Part shown: piece by piece, positions 33,291-45,723 of the stretch
Layout of the letters: every line of letters starts with the position of its first letter
How positions within the stretch are numbered: the first letter of the stretch is position 1
Source: Lepas anatifera
Taxonomy: Eukaryota > Arthropoda > Thecostraca > Lepadidae
Assembly: GCA_034440635.1 (NCBI GenBank)
Contig: JAOTON010000897.1
Span: 4,918,437 to 4,982,436 of the forward strand
Length of the DNA stretch: 64,000 nucleotides
Direction: 5' to 3'
Notes under the pieces: generated by a model
Seen by the model: only the letters and a program-made list of their open reading frames with translations
Told to the model about the DNA's origin: nothing
Database searches by the model: none
Made by a program: the position numbers and the translations under genes

Positions 33291-33779
33291 CTGAACTTCC
33301 CCCCCCAATTTCAGAATATCTATGGTTAATACAAATACAGAAGCTGTTCCGAGGCAATGGCGGGGAAGGCTCCAGTCCCGTACCAGCCCCCATCCTCACT
33401 GCTCCCCCGTCCGAAATGTTTCCCATGAGCTATCTCAGCACGCCTCTGGACCCTGCTACCATTCCCTAGATACCTGAGGGCATCACTGCTCACTTCCTCG
33501 GATCTCTAAACACGCCTCGGCACCCTCTGCCGTCTAGTCAGGTTCCCGTCCGCCCCGACCGGCTAGCCACCCGCTGTATGCACTCGGATAGAAATGGTAT
33601 GTCTTTCTTGCACGCATTTACCGGCTACAGCTCACTGCCGCGGCACAGAAGGTCCATGCAAGAAGGGCAGAATGACGTCACGACTCCTGCGGGAAAAACG
33701 GGACCGAAGTATTTTGCCCCTCAGTGGCGAACTAGTCGTCTGAGCGTCATGAAACAAAAACGGCAGAACTCATAATTTC
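33291..33779. other. Unannotated stretch
   Basis: Contains GAGGCAATGGCGGGG, a phrase also present at 26828, so the similarity with the right flank of the other copy continues a little. No gene is recognised. Confidence 0.35.
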
Positions 33780-34660
33780 CCATACTACAAGTATAGAGAG
33801 AGCCATATATCTCAGTTGAGTATAAAGGCACTTTATCACGTGATGAATCTATGACAATCTATGAAAACCGCATCAAATTCAGTCTTTATCATCATATAGC
33901 TCAAAACCTATGGGAGACGCGCGGGTATGGTCAGGCAGACGGTTGTAGAACTTGAGCCGGGCTTTTTTTGGTACCAATTTCGAGAAGAAAATTTGGAAAT
34001 ATGTAGTCATAAATTCCCAAAAAAAACAAAAAATATTGTATTTTTGGCCGAAAAATATTTCCCATTAACTTAGAAATTTGAGTTTAAAATATGTTGTTCT
34101 AATGACAATACCCATCCCAACAAAGAAAACTGCACTCAAAAATGTCCAGAATTTTGAAAGTTATATGGTTTTAAAGTTTTAGGCCATAATTGCAATGTTT
34201 TGGAAAAGGGCCAAAACTGACCTTCAAAATTATGCTTTTGGTTCAGTTTAGTGTCTATGCAGTAATGCACAGTCCATTCTGTCTGTAAAAATCCAGTTTG
34301 GAACACCTAGCATCATATCTTCAGATATTTCGAACTTATAACTTTGGTAATGCATTGCACTACAAGTTGGAGGTAAAAGTTTCAAAAAATCATTTTGGAA
34401 GTACAAATTTGGATTTTTTGCTTCAAACTTTGAGCAACAACTGGTAATTGATTGTGTGTAAAAGAGTGTAAGTTTGAGAGCTGTAGACTAAAAATAGAAA
34501 AATAGAAAAATAAAAGTTTAGAAAAATATAATCCAAAATTTTGGAAAAGCGTTTGCAAAATTTGAAAATCTGCAGCCGTCGGGATTTTTTATGGGTTCCT
34601 GCCTTTCATCCCTGCAAGTTTCAAGTATCTGATACCAGTCCTCAGAACAGACAACAACAA
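33780..34660 (+). repeat. Composite repeat: strongly diverged leader module
   Basis: Only scattered landmarks of the leader survive (ATGCAGTAATGCACAG, ATCTTCAGATATTTCGAAC, AAAATAGAAAAATAAAAGTT), in the right order and directly upstream of a well-conserved core. It is an older or different subfamily than the four close copies. Confidence 0.65.
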
Positions 34661-34665
34661 CTACT

Positions 34666-35078
34666 ACCTCGGCCTGCGGCCTCGGCAGGTGCCGCTCTGG
34701 CGCAGGAGAAGCCGGTGACAATGTACGTTAGCCAAACAGTTCGATTGACAGGCGAGTTTTTTTCAGCAGTTTGATACTTATAACAAAGCAATGTTGGAGT
34801 TTTAGGTTTTGTGTTCTCATTATGGCTCCATTTAATCCCCTGTCTAGGCCCATGTTTTCCTAAATTAGCATGTCTCTGCATACTGCACCACGCTTGCCCT
34901 CTGTTCATATCATCAAAGAAATAAACACACGCATAATGTTTGTTTTGTTAAGCAAAGACTGGGCATGACGAGAAGAAAGGAGATACAATATAAAATATGA
35001 TAGGATTTCCGACGGTATTTCACCTATACCTGCAGATTTTCACCCAATTCAGCCTATTTGTTACCGAGTTATGCCCCA
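34666..35078 (+). repeat. Composite repeat: core plus shortened right module
   Basis: The core is well conserved. The right module stops after TTTGTTACCGAGTTA and is joined to the 50-bp satellite at TGCCCCAGCTCGAGACC. The identical junction occurs at about 39640, so the two were duplicated together. Confidence 0.9.
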
Positions 35079-35082
35079 GCTC

Positions 35083-37610
35083 GAGACCTCAGCCCCACCA
35101 CCGAACTGATGTCCTGGATCCGCCTATGCTCGAGCTCCTTACCCCACCCCCTTACATATGTCCTGGATCTGCCTATGCTCGAACTCCGTAGCCCCACCTC
35201 TATACTGCCCTGGATCCGCCTATGCTTGAACTCCTTAGCCCCTACCCCTACTGATGTCCTGGATCCGCCTATGCTTGAGCTCCCGAGCCCCACCCACGTA
35301 CTGATGTCCTGAACCCGCTTATGCTCGAGCTCCTTAGCCCCACCCCCGTACTGATGTCCTGGATCCGCTTATGTTTTAACTCTTTAGCCCCTACCTGTTT
35401 TAACTCTTTAGCCCCTTGATGTCCTGGATCCGTTTATGCTCGAGCTCCTTAGCCCCACCCCCTACTGATGTCTTTGATCCGCCTATATTCGAGCCTCTTA
35501 CCCCAGCCCCGTACTGACGTCCTGGATCCGCCTCTGCTCGAGCTCCTTAGCCCGACACCCATACTGATGTCCTGGATCCGCCTATGCTCCATCTCCTTAG
35601 CCCCACCTCCGTACAGATGTCCTGGATCCGCCTATGCTGGATCTCCTTAGCCCAATCCCCGTACCGATATGCTGTATCCGCCTATGCTCAAACTCCTTAG
35701 CCTCTACCCCCGTACTGATATCCTGGCTCCGCTTATGCTCGAGCTCCTTAGCCCCACCCCCGTACTGATGTCCTGGATCCGCCTATGCTCGAACTCTTTA
35801 GCCCCTACCCCTGTGCTGATGTCGTGGATCCGCTTATGCTTGAGCTCTTTAGCCCCACCTCTGTAATGATGTCCTTTATCCGCCTATACTCGAACCCCTT
35901 AGCCCCACCCCCGTACTGATGCCCTGGATCCGCCTCTGCTCGAGCTCCTTAGCTCCACACCCATACTGATGTCCTGGATCCGCCTATGCTGGAACGCCCG
36001 AGCCCCACCTCCGTACTGATGCCCTGGATCCGCCTATGCTCGAACTCCTTAGCCCCTACCCCCTACTGATGTCCTGGATCCGCCTATGCTCGAGCTCCTT
36101 ACCCCACCTTCTTACTGATGTCCTGGATCCGTCTATGCTCGAACTCCGTAGCCCCTACCCCCCCCACTGATGTCCTGGATCCGCCTTTACTCGAGCTCCG
36201 GAGCCACACCCCTGCACTGATGTCCTGGATCCGCCTATGCTCGAGCTTCTTAGCCCCACCCCCGAACTGATGTCCTGGATCTGCCTATGCTCGAACGCCG
36301 TAGCCCCACCTCCGTACTGCCCTGGATTCGCCTATACTCGAACTCTTTAGCCCCTACCACCCTACTATTGTCCTGGATCCGCCTATGCTGGAACGCCCGA
36401 GCCCCACCTCCGTACTGATGCCCTGGATCCGCCTATGCTCGAACTCCTTAGCCCCTACCCCCTACTGATGTCCTGGATCCGCCTATGCTCGAGCTCCTTA
36501 CCCCACCTTCTTACTGATGTCCTGGATCCGTCTATGCTCGAACTCCGTAGCCCCTACCCCCCCCCACTGATGTCCTGGATCCGCCTTTACTCGAGCTCCG
36601 GAGCCACACCCCTGCACTGATGTCCTGGATCCGCCTATGCTCGAGCTTCTTAGCCCCACCCCCGAACTGATGTCCTGGATCTGCCTATGCTCGAACGCCG
36701 TAGCACCACCTCCGTACTGCCCTGGATTCGCCTATACTCGAACTCTTTAGCCCCTACCACCCTACTAATGTCCTGGATCCGCCTATGCTGGAACGCCCGA
36801 GCCCCACCACCGTACTGATGTCCTAGATCCGCCTATGCTCGAGCTCCCGAGCCCCACTCCTGTACTGATCAGCTGAATCCGCTTATGCTCGAGCTTCTTA
36901 GCCCCACCCCCGTACTGATGTCCTGGATCCACCTATGCTCGAACTCTTTAGCCCCTACCCACGTTCTGCTGTCCTGGATCCGCTTATGCTCGAGCTCCTT
37001 AGCCTCACCCCCGTACTGATGTCCTTGATCCGCCTATACTCAAGCCCTTTAGCCCCACCGCCGTACTGATCTCCTAGATCCGCCTCTGCTCGAGCTCCTT
37101 AGCCCCACACACATACTGATGTCCTGGATCAGCCTATGCTCGAGCTCCTTATCTCCACCCCCGTACAGATGTCCTAGATCCGCCTATGCTCGATCTCCTT
37201 AGCCCCATCCCCGTACTAATATCCTGGATCCGCCTATGCTCGAACTCCGTAGGCCCTAACCCCCTACTGATGTCCTGGATCCGCCTATGCTGGAACTCCC
37301 GAGTCTCACCCCGTACTGATGTCCTGAATCCGCTAATGCTCAGCTGCTTAGCCCCATCCCCGTACTAATGTCCTGGATCCGCCTATGCTCTAACTCCCTA
37401 GCCCGACCCTCGTACCGATGTCCTGGATCCGCCTATGCTCTAACTCCCTAGCCCGACCCTCATACCGATGTCCTGGATCCGCCTATGCTCTAACTCCCTA
37501 GCCCCACCCTCGTACTGATGTCCTGGGTCTGCCTATGCTCGAACTCTTTAGCCCCTACCCCCATGCTGATGTCCTGGATCCGCTTATGCTCGAGCTCCTT
37601 ACCCCCACAC
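35083..37610 (+). repeat. 50-bp satellite array B with a 400-bp higher-order repeat
   Basis: Same 50-bp unit as array A, about 50 copies. The marker GGAACGCCCG recurs at 35991, 36390 and 36790, and the intervening units match nearly base for base, revealing an eight-unit higher-order repeat of about 400 bp. The first kilobase is nearly the same as the start of array C. Confidence 0.95.
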
Positions 37611-37639
37611 CCGTAACGACCCCACCTCCGTGCCCCCCC

Positions 37640-38062
37640 GAAACGACATAGGCGGATCCAAGGGGAAAGGGGACAGATGCCCCCCATAGAATCTTAGCGC
37701 CCCCTGAAATTGTCCCGGAAACCCCTGGAAAGTTCGATGGCACCCCCTGAAATGTCGTTTTCCCCGAGATGCAGGTATCGGGGTCTACTGATAGGTTTTA
37801 GCGCCTACTTGATAGGTTTTCCGGCCAAAAGTGGCGTCCCTGGTGTAGATAGCGCCCACCAGGAAATTTCCCCTTCCACCTCGCTCCCGATAGGCAATCC
37901 TGGATCCGCGTATGGGAAGCGACATTTCAGGGAGCGTCATCGACCTTGAGAGGCGTGTCTTTACAATTTCAGAGGGCGCCGATGGTCGATTAGGGGTTGG
38001 GGAGGGGGATGGGGGAGAAGGGTGAGGGGGGCACCTAGCCTACTTATTGCCTGGATCCACCC
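37640..38062. repeat. G-rich dispersed repeat, paired inverted copies
   Basis: Begins in the inverted orientation (ACATAGGCGGATCCAAGG..., GCGCCCCCTGAAATTG) and passes to the direct orientation (GCGACATTTCAGGGAGCG) after 37915. It is thus two partial copies head to head, lying at the end of satellite array B. Confidence 0.7.
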
Positions 38063-38329
38063 ATGGTCCAAAAACAGAAACATAATACTCTTATTGTAAA
38101 CTCGGACTTTTACGGTACTCTAATTACTTGTGATGCATTATGGGTAGTAATGGGTACTTTTTTACCAGACCATAAGTAAACAGAAACGGCCGCGCCGATC
38201 GCCGGTGTTGCCGCGGCGTGGACGCAGGGGTGACGCGTGGTGATTTGCTACAACGTTGCGTGGAGAAACGGCATGTTTGTAAAGGTAACTTGGTGTTTCA
38301 TTGATATCTTTGCAGATGGAATGTCGACA

Positions 38330-39235
38330 TATGTCTCTTACCTAGCTGCATGCAAAATTTTATTTCCCTCCAATGACTCTAACCACCCCAAACCCCGGTG
38401 TGAAGCAAAAATGAACTGATAAAATTACCACTTTGAAATGTACTTTACGGCTTATAGCGCGGAAGCCGTAAGAGATAAGTGGGGGGTATGAGCGAGAAAA
38501 ATTACGGCAACGAAGTTTTCTATCCAGCCGTGTTAAGTTCAATACCGTAGCTATCATGGTGTGGAAACCAGGGGGCTGAGAATAAAAATTTTAAAAACTT
38601 ATATCTTATTTTTGCCTATAAAATAAAAAGTTTCAGTCTGAAAAAATTTATCTCTAAATATATAATAAAAGAGGCTATTCTCTCTTATTATCTCAAATGG
38701 GAACTAATTTTTATCATTTAGATCAGAAGATATAAGCGTTTGAATGATATTTTGGGAAATGCAGACCTTCACGGAATGGGCCAAAAAGGACCCTTAAATT
38801 TCCGTTTTTGTTTTGTTTCTGTGTTTGTGCAGTACTGCACAAACCGGCCTTTAAGTTGATATTTGACTCAGAACCTGAACTGCTGTAGCTTCAGATATTT
38901 CGAGCCTGTAGTTTAGACCATGAGTTTTATGCCGAATTTAGGGTGCAAAGTTTAAAAGCTAATTTAGAGCTCTAAATTTAAAGCTTTTTCTTTCCAACTT
39001 TTTGTGTGAACTACAAATTTCCCTGATGTAAAAGGGTGCAAGTTTGAAGAGTCTAGATGAATTAGCAAAAAATAGAAAAATAAAAGTTAAAAATCACATA
39101 ATGCAAAATTCTGGGCAAAATTTTTAAAATTTTGAAAATTGACAACCGTGGTGCTTATTCATTTGGAAGTGCCTTCTATCCACAAAAGTTTTAGGTCTCT
39201 GATACCAGCGCTCAGAACAGACAACAACAACAACA
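38330..39235 (+). repeat. Composite repeat: AT-rich leader module, copy 2
   Basis: Close copy of 29296-30180, beginning around GTCTCTTACCTAGCTGCATG and ending in the CAA run before the core. Differences are point changes and small indels. Confidence 0.9.
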
Positions 39236-39650
39236 ACAACCTCGGCCTGCGGCCTCGGCAGGTGCCGCTCTGGCGCAGGAGAAGCCGGTGACAATGTACG
39301 TTAGCCAAACAGTTCGATTGACAGGCGAGTTTTTTCAGCAGTTTGATACTTATAACAACGCAATGTTGGAGTTTTAGGTTTTGTGTTCTCATTATGGCTC
39401 CATTCAATCCCCTGTCTAGGCCCATGTTTTCCTAAATTAGCATGTCTCTGCACACTGCGTCACGTTTGCCCTCTGTTCATGTCATCAAAGAAATAAACAC
39501 ACGCATAATGTTTGTTTTGTTAAGCAAAGACTGGGCATGACGAGAAGGAAGGAGATACGATATAAAATATGATGGGTTTTCCGACGGTATTTCACCTATA
39601 CCTGCAGATTTTCACCCAATTCAGCCTATTTGTTACCGAGTTATGCCCCA
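39236..39650 (+). repeat. Composite repeat: core plus shortened right module, copy 2
   Basis: Nearly the same as 34666-35078, including the junction from ACCGAGTTA into the satellite. Confidence 0.9.
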
Positions 39651-39654
39651 GCTC

Positions 39655-41949
39655 GAGACCTCAGCCCCACCACCGAACTGATGTCCTGGATCCGCCTATG
39701 CTCCATCTCCTTACCCCACCCCCTTACATATGTCCTGGATCTGCCTATGCTCGAACTCCGTAGCCCCACCTCTATACTGCCCTGGATCCGCCTATGCTTG
39801 AACTCCTTAGCCCCTACCCCTACTGATGTCCTGGATCCGCCTATGCTCGAGCTCCCGAGCCCCACCCACGTACTGATGTCCTGAATCCGCTTATGCTCGA
39901 GCTCCTTAGCCCCACCCCCGTACTGATGTCCTGGATCCGCTTATGTTTTAACTCTTTAGCCCCTACCTGTTTTAACTCTTTAGCCCCTTGATGTCCTGGA
40001 TCCGCTTATGCTCCAGCTCCTTAGCCCCACCTCCGTACTGATGTCTTTGATCCGCCTATACTCGAGCCTCTTACCCCAGCCCCGTACTGATGTCCTGGAT
40101 CCGCCTCTGCTCGAGCTCCTTAGCCCGACACCCATACTGATGTCCTGGATCCGCCTATGCTCGAGCTCCTTAGCCTCACCTCCGTACAGATGTCCTGGAT
40201 CCGCCTATGCTGGATCTCCTTAGCCCAATCCCCGTACCGATATGCTGGATCCGCCTATGCTCAAACTCCTTAGCCTCTACCCCCGTACTGATATCCTGGC
40301 TCCGCTTATGCTCGAGCTCCTTAGCCCCACCCTCGTACTGATATCCTGGGTCCGCCTATGCTCGAACTCTTTAGCCCCTACCCCCCGTGCTGATGTCCTG
40401 GATCCGCTTATGCTCGAGCTCCTTAGCCCCACCCCCGTACTGATGTCCTTGATGCGCCTATACTCGAGCCCCCTTAGCCCCACCCCCGTACTGATGTCCT
40501 GGATCCGCCTCTGTTCGAGCTCCTTAGCCCCACACCCATACTTATGTCCTGGATCCGCCTATGCTCCAGCTCCTTAGCCCCATCCCCGTACAGATGTCCT
40601 GGATCTGCCTATGCTCGATCTCCTTAGCCCCACCCCCGTACATATGTCCTGGATCCGCCTCTGCTCGAGCTCCTTAGCCCCACCCCCCGTACTGATGTCC
40701 TGGATCCGCCTCTGCTCGAGCTCCTTAGCCCCACACCCATACTTTTGTCCTGGATCCGCCTATGCTCCAGCTCCTTAGCCCCACCCCCGTACTGATGTCC
40801 TGGATCCGCCTCTGCTCGAGCTCCTTAGCCCCACACCCATACTTATGTCCTGGATCCGCCTATGCTCCAGCCCATTAGCCCCACCCCCGTATTGATGTAC
40901 TGGATCCGCCTTTACTCGTGCTCCGGAGCCCCACCCTCGCACTGATGTACTGGATCCGCCTATGCTCGAGCTCCTTAGCCCCACCCCCGTACTGATGTCC
41001 TGGATCCGCCTATGCTCGAACTTCTTTGCCCCACCTCCGTACTGATTGGATCCGCCTATACCCGAACCCTTTAGCCCCTACCCCCTACTGATGTCCTGGA
41101 TCCGCCTATGGTCGAGCTCCTTACCCCACCCCCTTACTGATGTCCTGGATCCGCCTATGTTCGAACTCCGTAGCCCCACCTCTGTACTGCCCTAGATCCG
41201 CCTATGCTTGAACTCCTTAGCCCCCACCCCCTACTGATGTCCTGGATCAGCCTATGCTCGAGCTCCCGAGCCCCACCCCCGTACTGATGAGCTGAATCCG
41301 CTTATGCTCGAGCTCCTTAACACCACCCCCGTACTGATGTCCTGGATCCGCCTCTGCTCGAGCTCCTTAGCCCCACCCCCGAACTGATGTCCTGGATCCG
41401 CCTCTGATCGAGCTCCTTAGGCCCATCCCCGTACTGATGTCCTGGTTCCGCCTATGCTCGAACTCCTTAGCCCTACCCCTGTACTGATGTCCTGGATCCG
41501 CCTATGCTCGAGCTCCTTAGCCCCACCTCCGTGCTGATGTCCTGGATTCGCCTATGCTCGATCTCCTTAGCCCACCCTCGTACTGATGTCCTGGGTCCGC
41601 CTATGCTCGAGCTCCTTAACCCCACCCCCGAACTGATGTCCTGGATCCGCCTATGCTGGAGCTCCTTAGCCCCACCCCTACTGATGTCCTGGATCCGCCT
41701 ATGCTTGAGTTCCTTAGCCCCACCCCTGTATTGATGTCCTGGATCCGCCTATGCTCGAGGTCCCGAGTTCCAACCCGCTCCTGATGTCCTGGATCCGCCT
41801 ATGCTCGAGCTCCTTAGCCCCACTCCGTACTGATGTCCTGGATCCGCCTATGCTCGAGCTCACTAGCCCCACCCCGGTACTGATGTCTTGGATCCGCCTA
41901 TGTTCGAGCTCCTTAGCCCCACCCCGATACTAATGGCCTGGATCCGCCA
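39655..41949 (+). repeat. 50-bp satellite array C
   Basis: About 45 units of the 50-bp satellite. Its first part matches array B unit for unit, including the aberrant TTTTAACTCTTTAGCCCC duplication (about 39950-39990 against 35387-35415). The last part matches the end of array A and runs into the same LINE 3' block. Confidence 0.95.
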
Positions 41950-42625
41950 CTGCTTATTAAGTTTATTTAAGCAGGGAGTGCAAGGAGTCACGTGTCATGG
42001 TATTACCACAAAGAGGTTTCTTCGGCTGGGAAAGAAATGGTGTGCAGCGGTGGATCCTTTGGCCAGTGCTACCTATGGTTAGAGGATGCATTAACTTGTG
42101 GGTAGATAGATAGACAGATGATAAAGTTTTATTGGACGGAAACAATATGACAGTTATAACAAATAGATTGACGCAAAAGCCCGAAGGCTTAAGTGGTGGG
42201 GCCTCTCTTATCTCTCTCATAAAACACACCACTTTTACCGGACCTATCACACACATACACAGTAAGATTTGGACACACATAAAGAAACAAAACACAACAA
42301 ACCAAACAAGCAAACCAGTTCCTGACCACCATTTTGTTTTTTATTCGTCGCAAGTCGCCGCAGCGCGCAGGCCCCTACCGGACGGCCGCCACCCGGCCGT
42401 CTGACTGATATGAATATCTAATAGAAAACGCGCCCGCCGCACGAGTAGAGGAGCCGAAACGAGACAGACGATCCTGCCACCACCGGGCATTCGCGCTGGT
42501 CTATAGCATGCGTATCTATGGTATCTGTCTCGCATAGCAGCTACAAGTGCGCCGCCCGCAGCCACGCTACGGCCGAACGGCGGGGTGAGGTTTCGAGCGG
42601 GAAACATACTAGCATTGTGTATTAC
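41950..42625 (-). mobile_element. LINE 3' end with ATCT-type tail, copy 2
   Basis: Near-copy of 28541-29215, with the same tail (ATAGATAGACAGATGATAAA at 42103) and the CCCGAAGGCTTAAGTGG hairpin region. It follows the satellite at the same junction phrase GATCCGCCACTGCTTAT, showing that satellite and LINE end were duplicated as one block. Confidence 0.6.
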
Positions 42626-42689
42626 ATTTAATTAAAGGTACACTGTTTTTGCTATGATATGCAATTTGCTGCGATGGCAAGATATGTCT

Positions 42690-43585
42690 TTGAACTAGCT
42701 TTTTGCCGAATTTTATCCACTTCCATCTATATTAACCATTCGAAATCCTGGTGTGAAGCAAAAATGAACCGATAAAATTACCACTTCGAAATTTATTTTA
42801 CGGCTGTTAGGGCGGAAGCCGTAAGAGATAAGTGGGGGTTATGAGTGAGAAAAATGACGGCAACGAAGTTTTCTATCCAGCCGTGTTAAGTTTAATACCG
42901 TAGCTATCATGGTCTGGAAACCAGGGGCTGAGAATAAAAATTTTAAAAACTTATATTTTATTTTTGCGTATAAAATAAAAAGTTTCAGTCTGAAAGTTTG
43001 TATCTCTAAATATATAATAAAGGAGGCTATTCTCTTTTATTATCTGAAATGGGAACTAATTTTCATCAATTAGATCGGAAGATATAAGGGTTTGAATGAT
43101 ATTTTGGGAAATGCAGACCTTCACGGAATGGGCCAAAAAGGACCCTTAAATTTCCGTTTTTGTTTTATTTTTGTGTTTGTGCAGAACTGCACAAACAGGC
43201 CTATAAGTTGATATTTGCTTAGAACCTGAACTGCTGTAGCTTCAGATATTTCTGAGCCTGTAGTTTAGACCATGAGTTTTATGCCAAATTTAGGGTGCAA
43301 AGTTTAAAAGCTAATTTAGAGCCCTAAATTTAAAGCTTTTTCTTTCCAACTTTTTGTGTGAACTACAAATTTCCCTGATGTAAAAGGGTGCAAGTTTGAA
43401 GAGTCTAGATGAATTAGCAAAAAATAGAAAAATAAAAGTTAAAAATCACATAATGCAAAATTCTGGGCAAAATTTTGAAAATTTTGAAAATTGACAACCG
43501 TGGTGCTTATTCATTTGGAAGTGCCTTCTATCCACAAAAGTTTTAGGTCTCTGATACCAGCGCTCAGAACAGACAACAACAACAA
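42690..43585 (+). repeat. Composite repeat: AT-rich leader module, copy 3
   Basis: Close copy of the leader, including GCCGTAAGAGATAAGTGGGG and TGTTTGTGCAGAACTGCACA, ending at the core. Confidence 0.9.
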
Positions 43586-43952
43586 CCTCGGCCTGCGGCC
43601 TCGGCAGGTGCCGCTCTGGCGCAGGAGAAGCCGGTGACAGTGTACGTTAGCCAAACAGTTCGATTGACGGGCGAGTTTTTTTCAGCAGTTTGATACTTAT
43701 AACAACGCAATGTTGGAGTTTTAGGTTTTGTGTTCTCATTATGGCTCCATTCAACCCCCCGTCTAGGCCCATGTTTTCCTAAATTAGCATGTCTCTGCAT
43801 ACTGCACCACGCTTGCCCTCTGTTCATATCGTCAAAGAAATAAACACACGCATAATGTTTGTTTTGTTAAGCAAAGACTGGGCATGACGAGAAGAAAGGA
43901 GATACAATATAAAATATGATGGGTTTACGACGGTATTTCACCTATACCTGCA
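43586..43952 (+). repeat. Composite repeat: core plus right module, truncated by a TTAA element
   Basis: Core and right module as elsewhere, ending at CACCTATACCTGCA, where the remnant of a TTAA element begins. Confidence 0.9.
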
Positions 43953-44151
43953 ACTTTTTTTGAGGTCGGGTCACTTGACCTGTAATGGTGACCTGACCTG
44001 AGATGACCTAACCTTAAAATTTTCACAGAAATTGTAAAAATGATGAGGGAAAAGGTATACCAAGTACGGTGGCGCTACGCGCCGCCGTTTTTCTGCTATC
44101 TCCGAAAAACCCGAGGGGGCGGGTACCCGCCCCCGTCAATGCGCGTGTTAA
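43953..44151. mobile_element. TTAA-type element, right end only
   Basis: Carries GTACGGTGGCGCTACGCGCC and then TGCTATCTCCGAAAAACCCG, followed by a GGGGGCGGGTACCCGCCCCC palindrome and CGTCAATGCGCGTG ending in TTAA (44148-44151). This is the same terminus as the element at 23225-24095. The left end is missing, so it is truncated. Confidence 0.8.
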
Positions 44152-44222
44152 GAGGCGTGTCTTTGCAATTTCAGGGGCGCGCCAACAGCTGACAACTGTG
44201 GCCGTCTGGCTGGGGTACGTTT

Positions 44223-44465
44223 GGGATACATGTCATTATAGGCAGATCCAGGCAGAGAAGGTGGCACTTCCCCCCGATCGACCCTTGGCACCCCCTAAAA
44301 TGTCCATGGCTCACCCCCGAAATTTTGCTTTCCCCCCATCAGGATGTGAAAATCGGCGGCCAGCTGATGGGTTTTCCCGGTCAAAAGTGGCGCCCCTTGG
44401 TCCGGATGCCACCCCTCCTTCCGGGAAGCTGCCCCTCTCCCCCAATCGGCAATCTTGGATCCACC
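44223..44465 (-). repeat. G-rich dispersed repeat, inverted copy
   Basis: Inverted copy of the family (CCCCCGATCGACCCTTGG, GATGTGAAAATCGGCGG), again ending at a GGATCCGCCTATG phrase and opening into 50-bp units. Confidence 0.7.
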
Positions 44466-44752
44466 TGTGCATTTCTGTCTTGGATCCGCCTATGCTCGAA
44501 CTCCGTAGCCCCACCTCCGTACTGTCCTGGATCCTTCTATGCTCGAGGTCCTTAGCCCCACCCCCGTATTGATGTCCTGGATCCGCTTATGCTCGAGCTC
44601 CTTAGCTCCACCTCCGTGCTGATGTCCTGGATTCGCCTATGCTCGAGCTCCTTAGCCCCACCCTCGTACTGATATCCTGGATCCGCCTATGCTCGAACTC
44701 TTTAGCCCCACCCCCGTACTGATGTCCTGGATCCGCCTAAACCCGAACTCCT
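44466..44752 (+). repeat. 50-bp satellite array D, about 6 units
   Basis: Short array of the 50-bp unit. It ends abruptly at ACTCCTTGAAGCAAAAATGA, where the leader module begins part-way through. Confidence 0.95.
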
Positions 44753-45580
44753 TGAAGCAAAAATGAACCGATAAAATTACCACCTTTAAATGTATTTTAC
44801 GGCTGATAGCGCGGAAGCCGTAAGAGATAAGTGGGGGGTATGAGTGAGAAAAATGACGGCAACGAAGTTTTCTATCCAGCCGTGTTATATTCAATACCGT
44901 AGCTATCACGGTCTGGAAACCAGGGGCTGAGAATAAAAATTTTAAAAACTTATATTTTATTTTTGCCTCTAAAATAAAAAGTTTCAGTCTGAAAGTTTTT
45001 ATCTCTAAATATATAATAAAGGAGGCTATTCTCTTTTATTATCTGAAATGGGAACTAATTTATCTTAATTAGATCGGAAGATATAAGGGTTTGACTGATA
45101 TTTTGGGAAATGCAGACCTTCGCAGAATGGGCCAAAAAGACCCTTAAATTTCCGTTTTTGTTTTGTTTCTGTGTTTGTGCAGTACTGCACAAACCGGCCT
45201 TTAAATTGGTATTTGACTCAGAACCTGAACTGCTGTAGCTTCAGATATTTCGAGCCTGTAGTTTAGACTATGAGTTTTATGCCAAATTTAGGGTGCAAAG
45301 TTTAAAAGCTAATTTGGAGCCTTAAATTTATAACTTTTTCTTTCAAACTTTTTGTGTGATCTACAAATTTCCCTGATGTAAAAGGGTGCAAGTTTGAAGA
45401 CTGTAGATGAATTAGGAAAAAATAGAAAAATAAAAGTTAAAAATCACATAATGCAAAATTCTGGGCAAAATTTTGAAAATTTTGAAAATTGACAACCGTG
45501 GTGCTTATTCATTTGGAAGTGCCTTCTATCCACAAAAGTTTTAGGTCTCTGATACCAGCGCTCAGAACAGACAACAGACT
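44752..45580 (+). repeat. Composite repeat: AT-rich leader module, copy 4 (start missing)
   Basis: Begins inside the leader at GAAGCAAAAATGAACCGATA and continues to GATACCAGCGCTCAG. Well conserved. Confidence 0.9.
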
Positions 45581-45587
45581 TCAGACA

Positions 45588-45722
45588 GACACGACGAGAC
45601 CGGAAAAACTGTCAGAATAGAAGCCGTTTCTTACTTCGTTCGTCACCGGCTTCTGACACGACGAGACCGGAAAAACTGTCAGAATAGAAGCCGTTTCTTA
45701 CTTCGTTCGTCACCGGCTTCTG
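45588..45722 (+). repeat. 68-bp direct duplication
   Basis: GACACGACGAGACCGGAAAA through CGTTCGTCACCGGCTTCTG occurs twice in succession with almost no difference, inserted between leader and core. The other copies have a CAA run here instead. Confidence 0.9.
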
Positions 45723-45723
45723 A

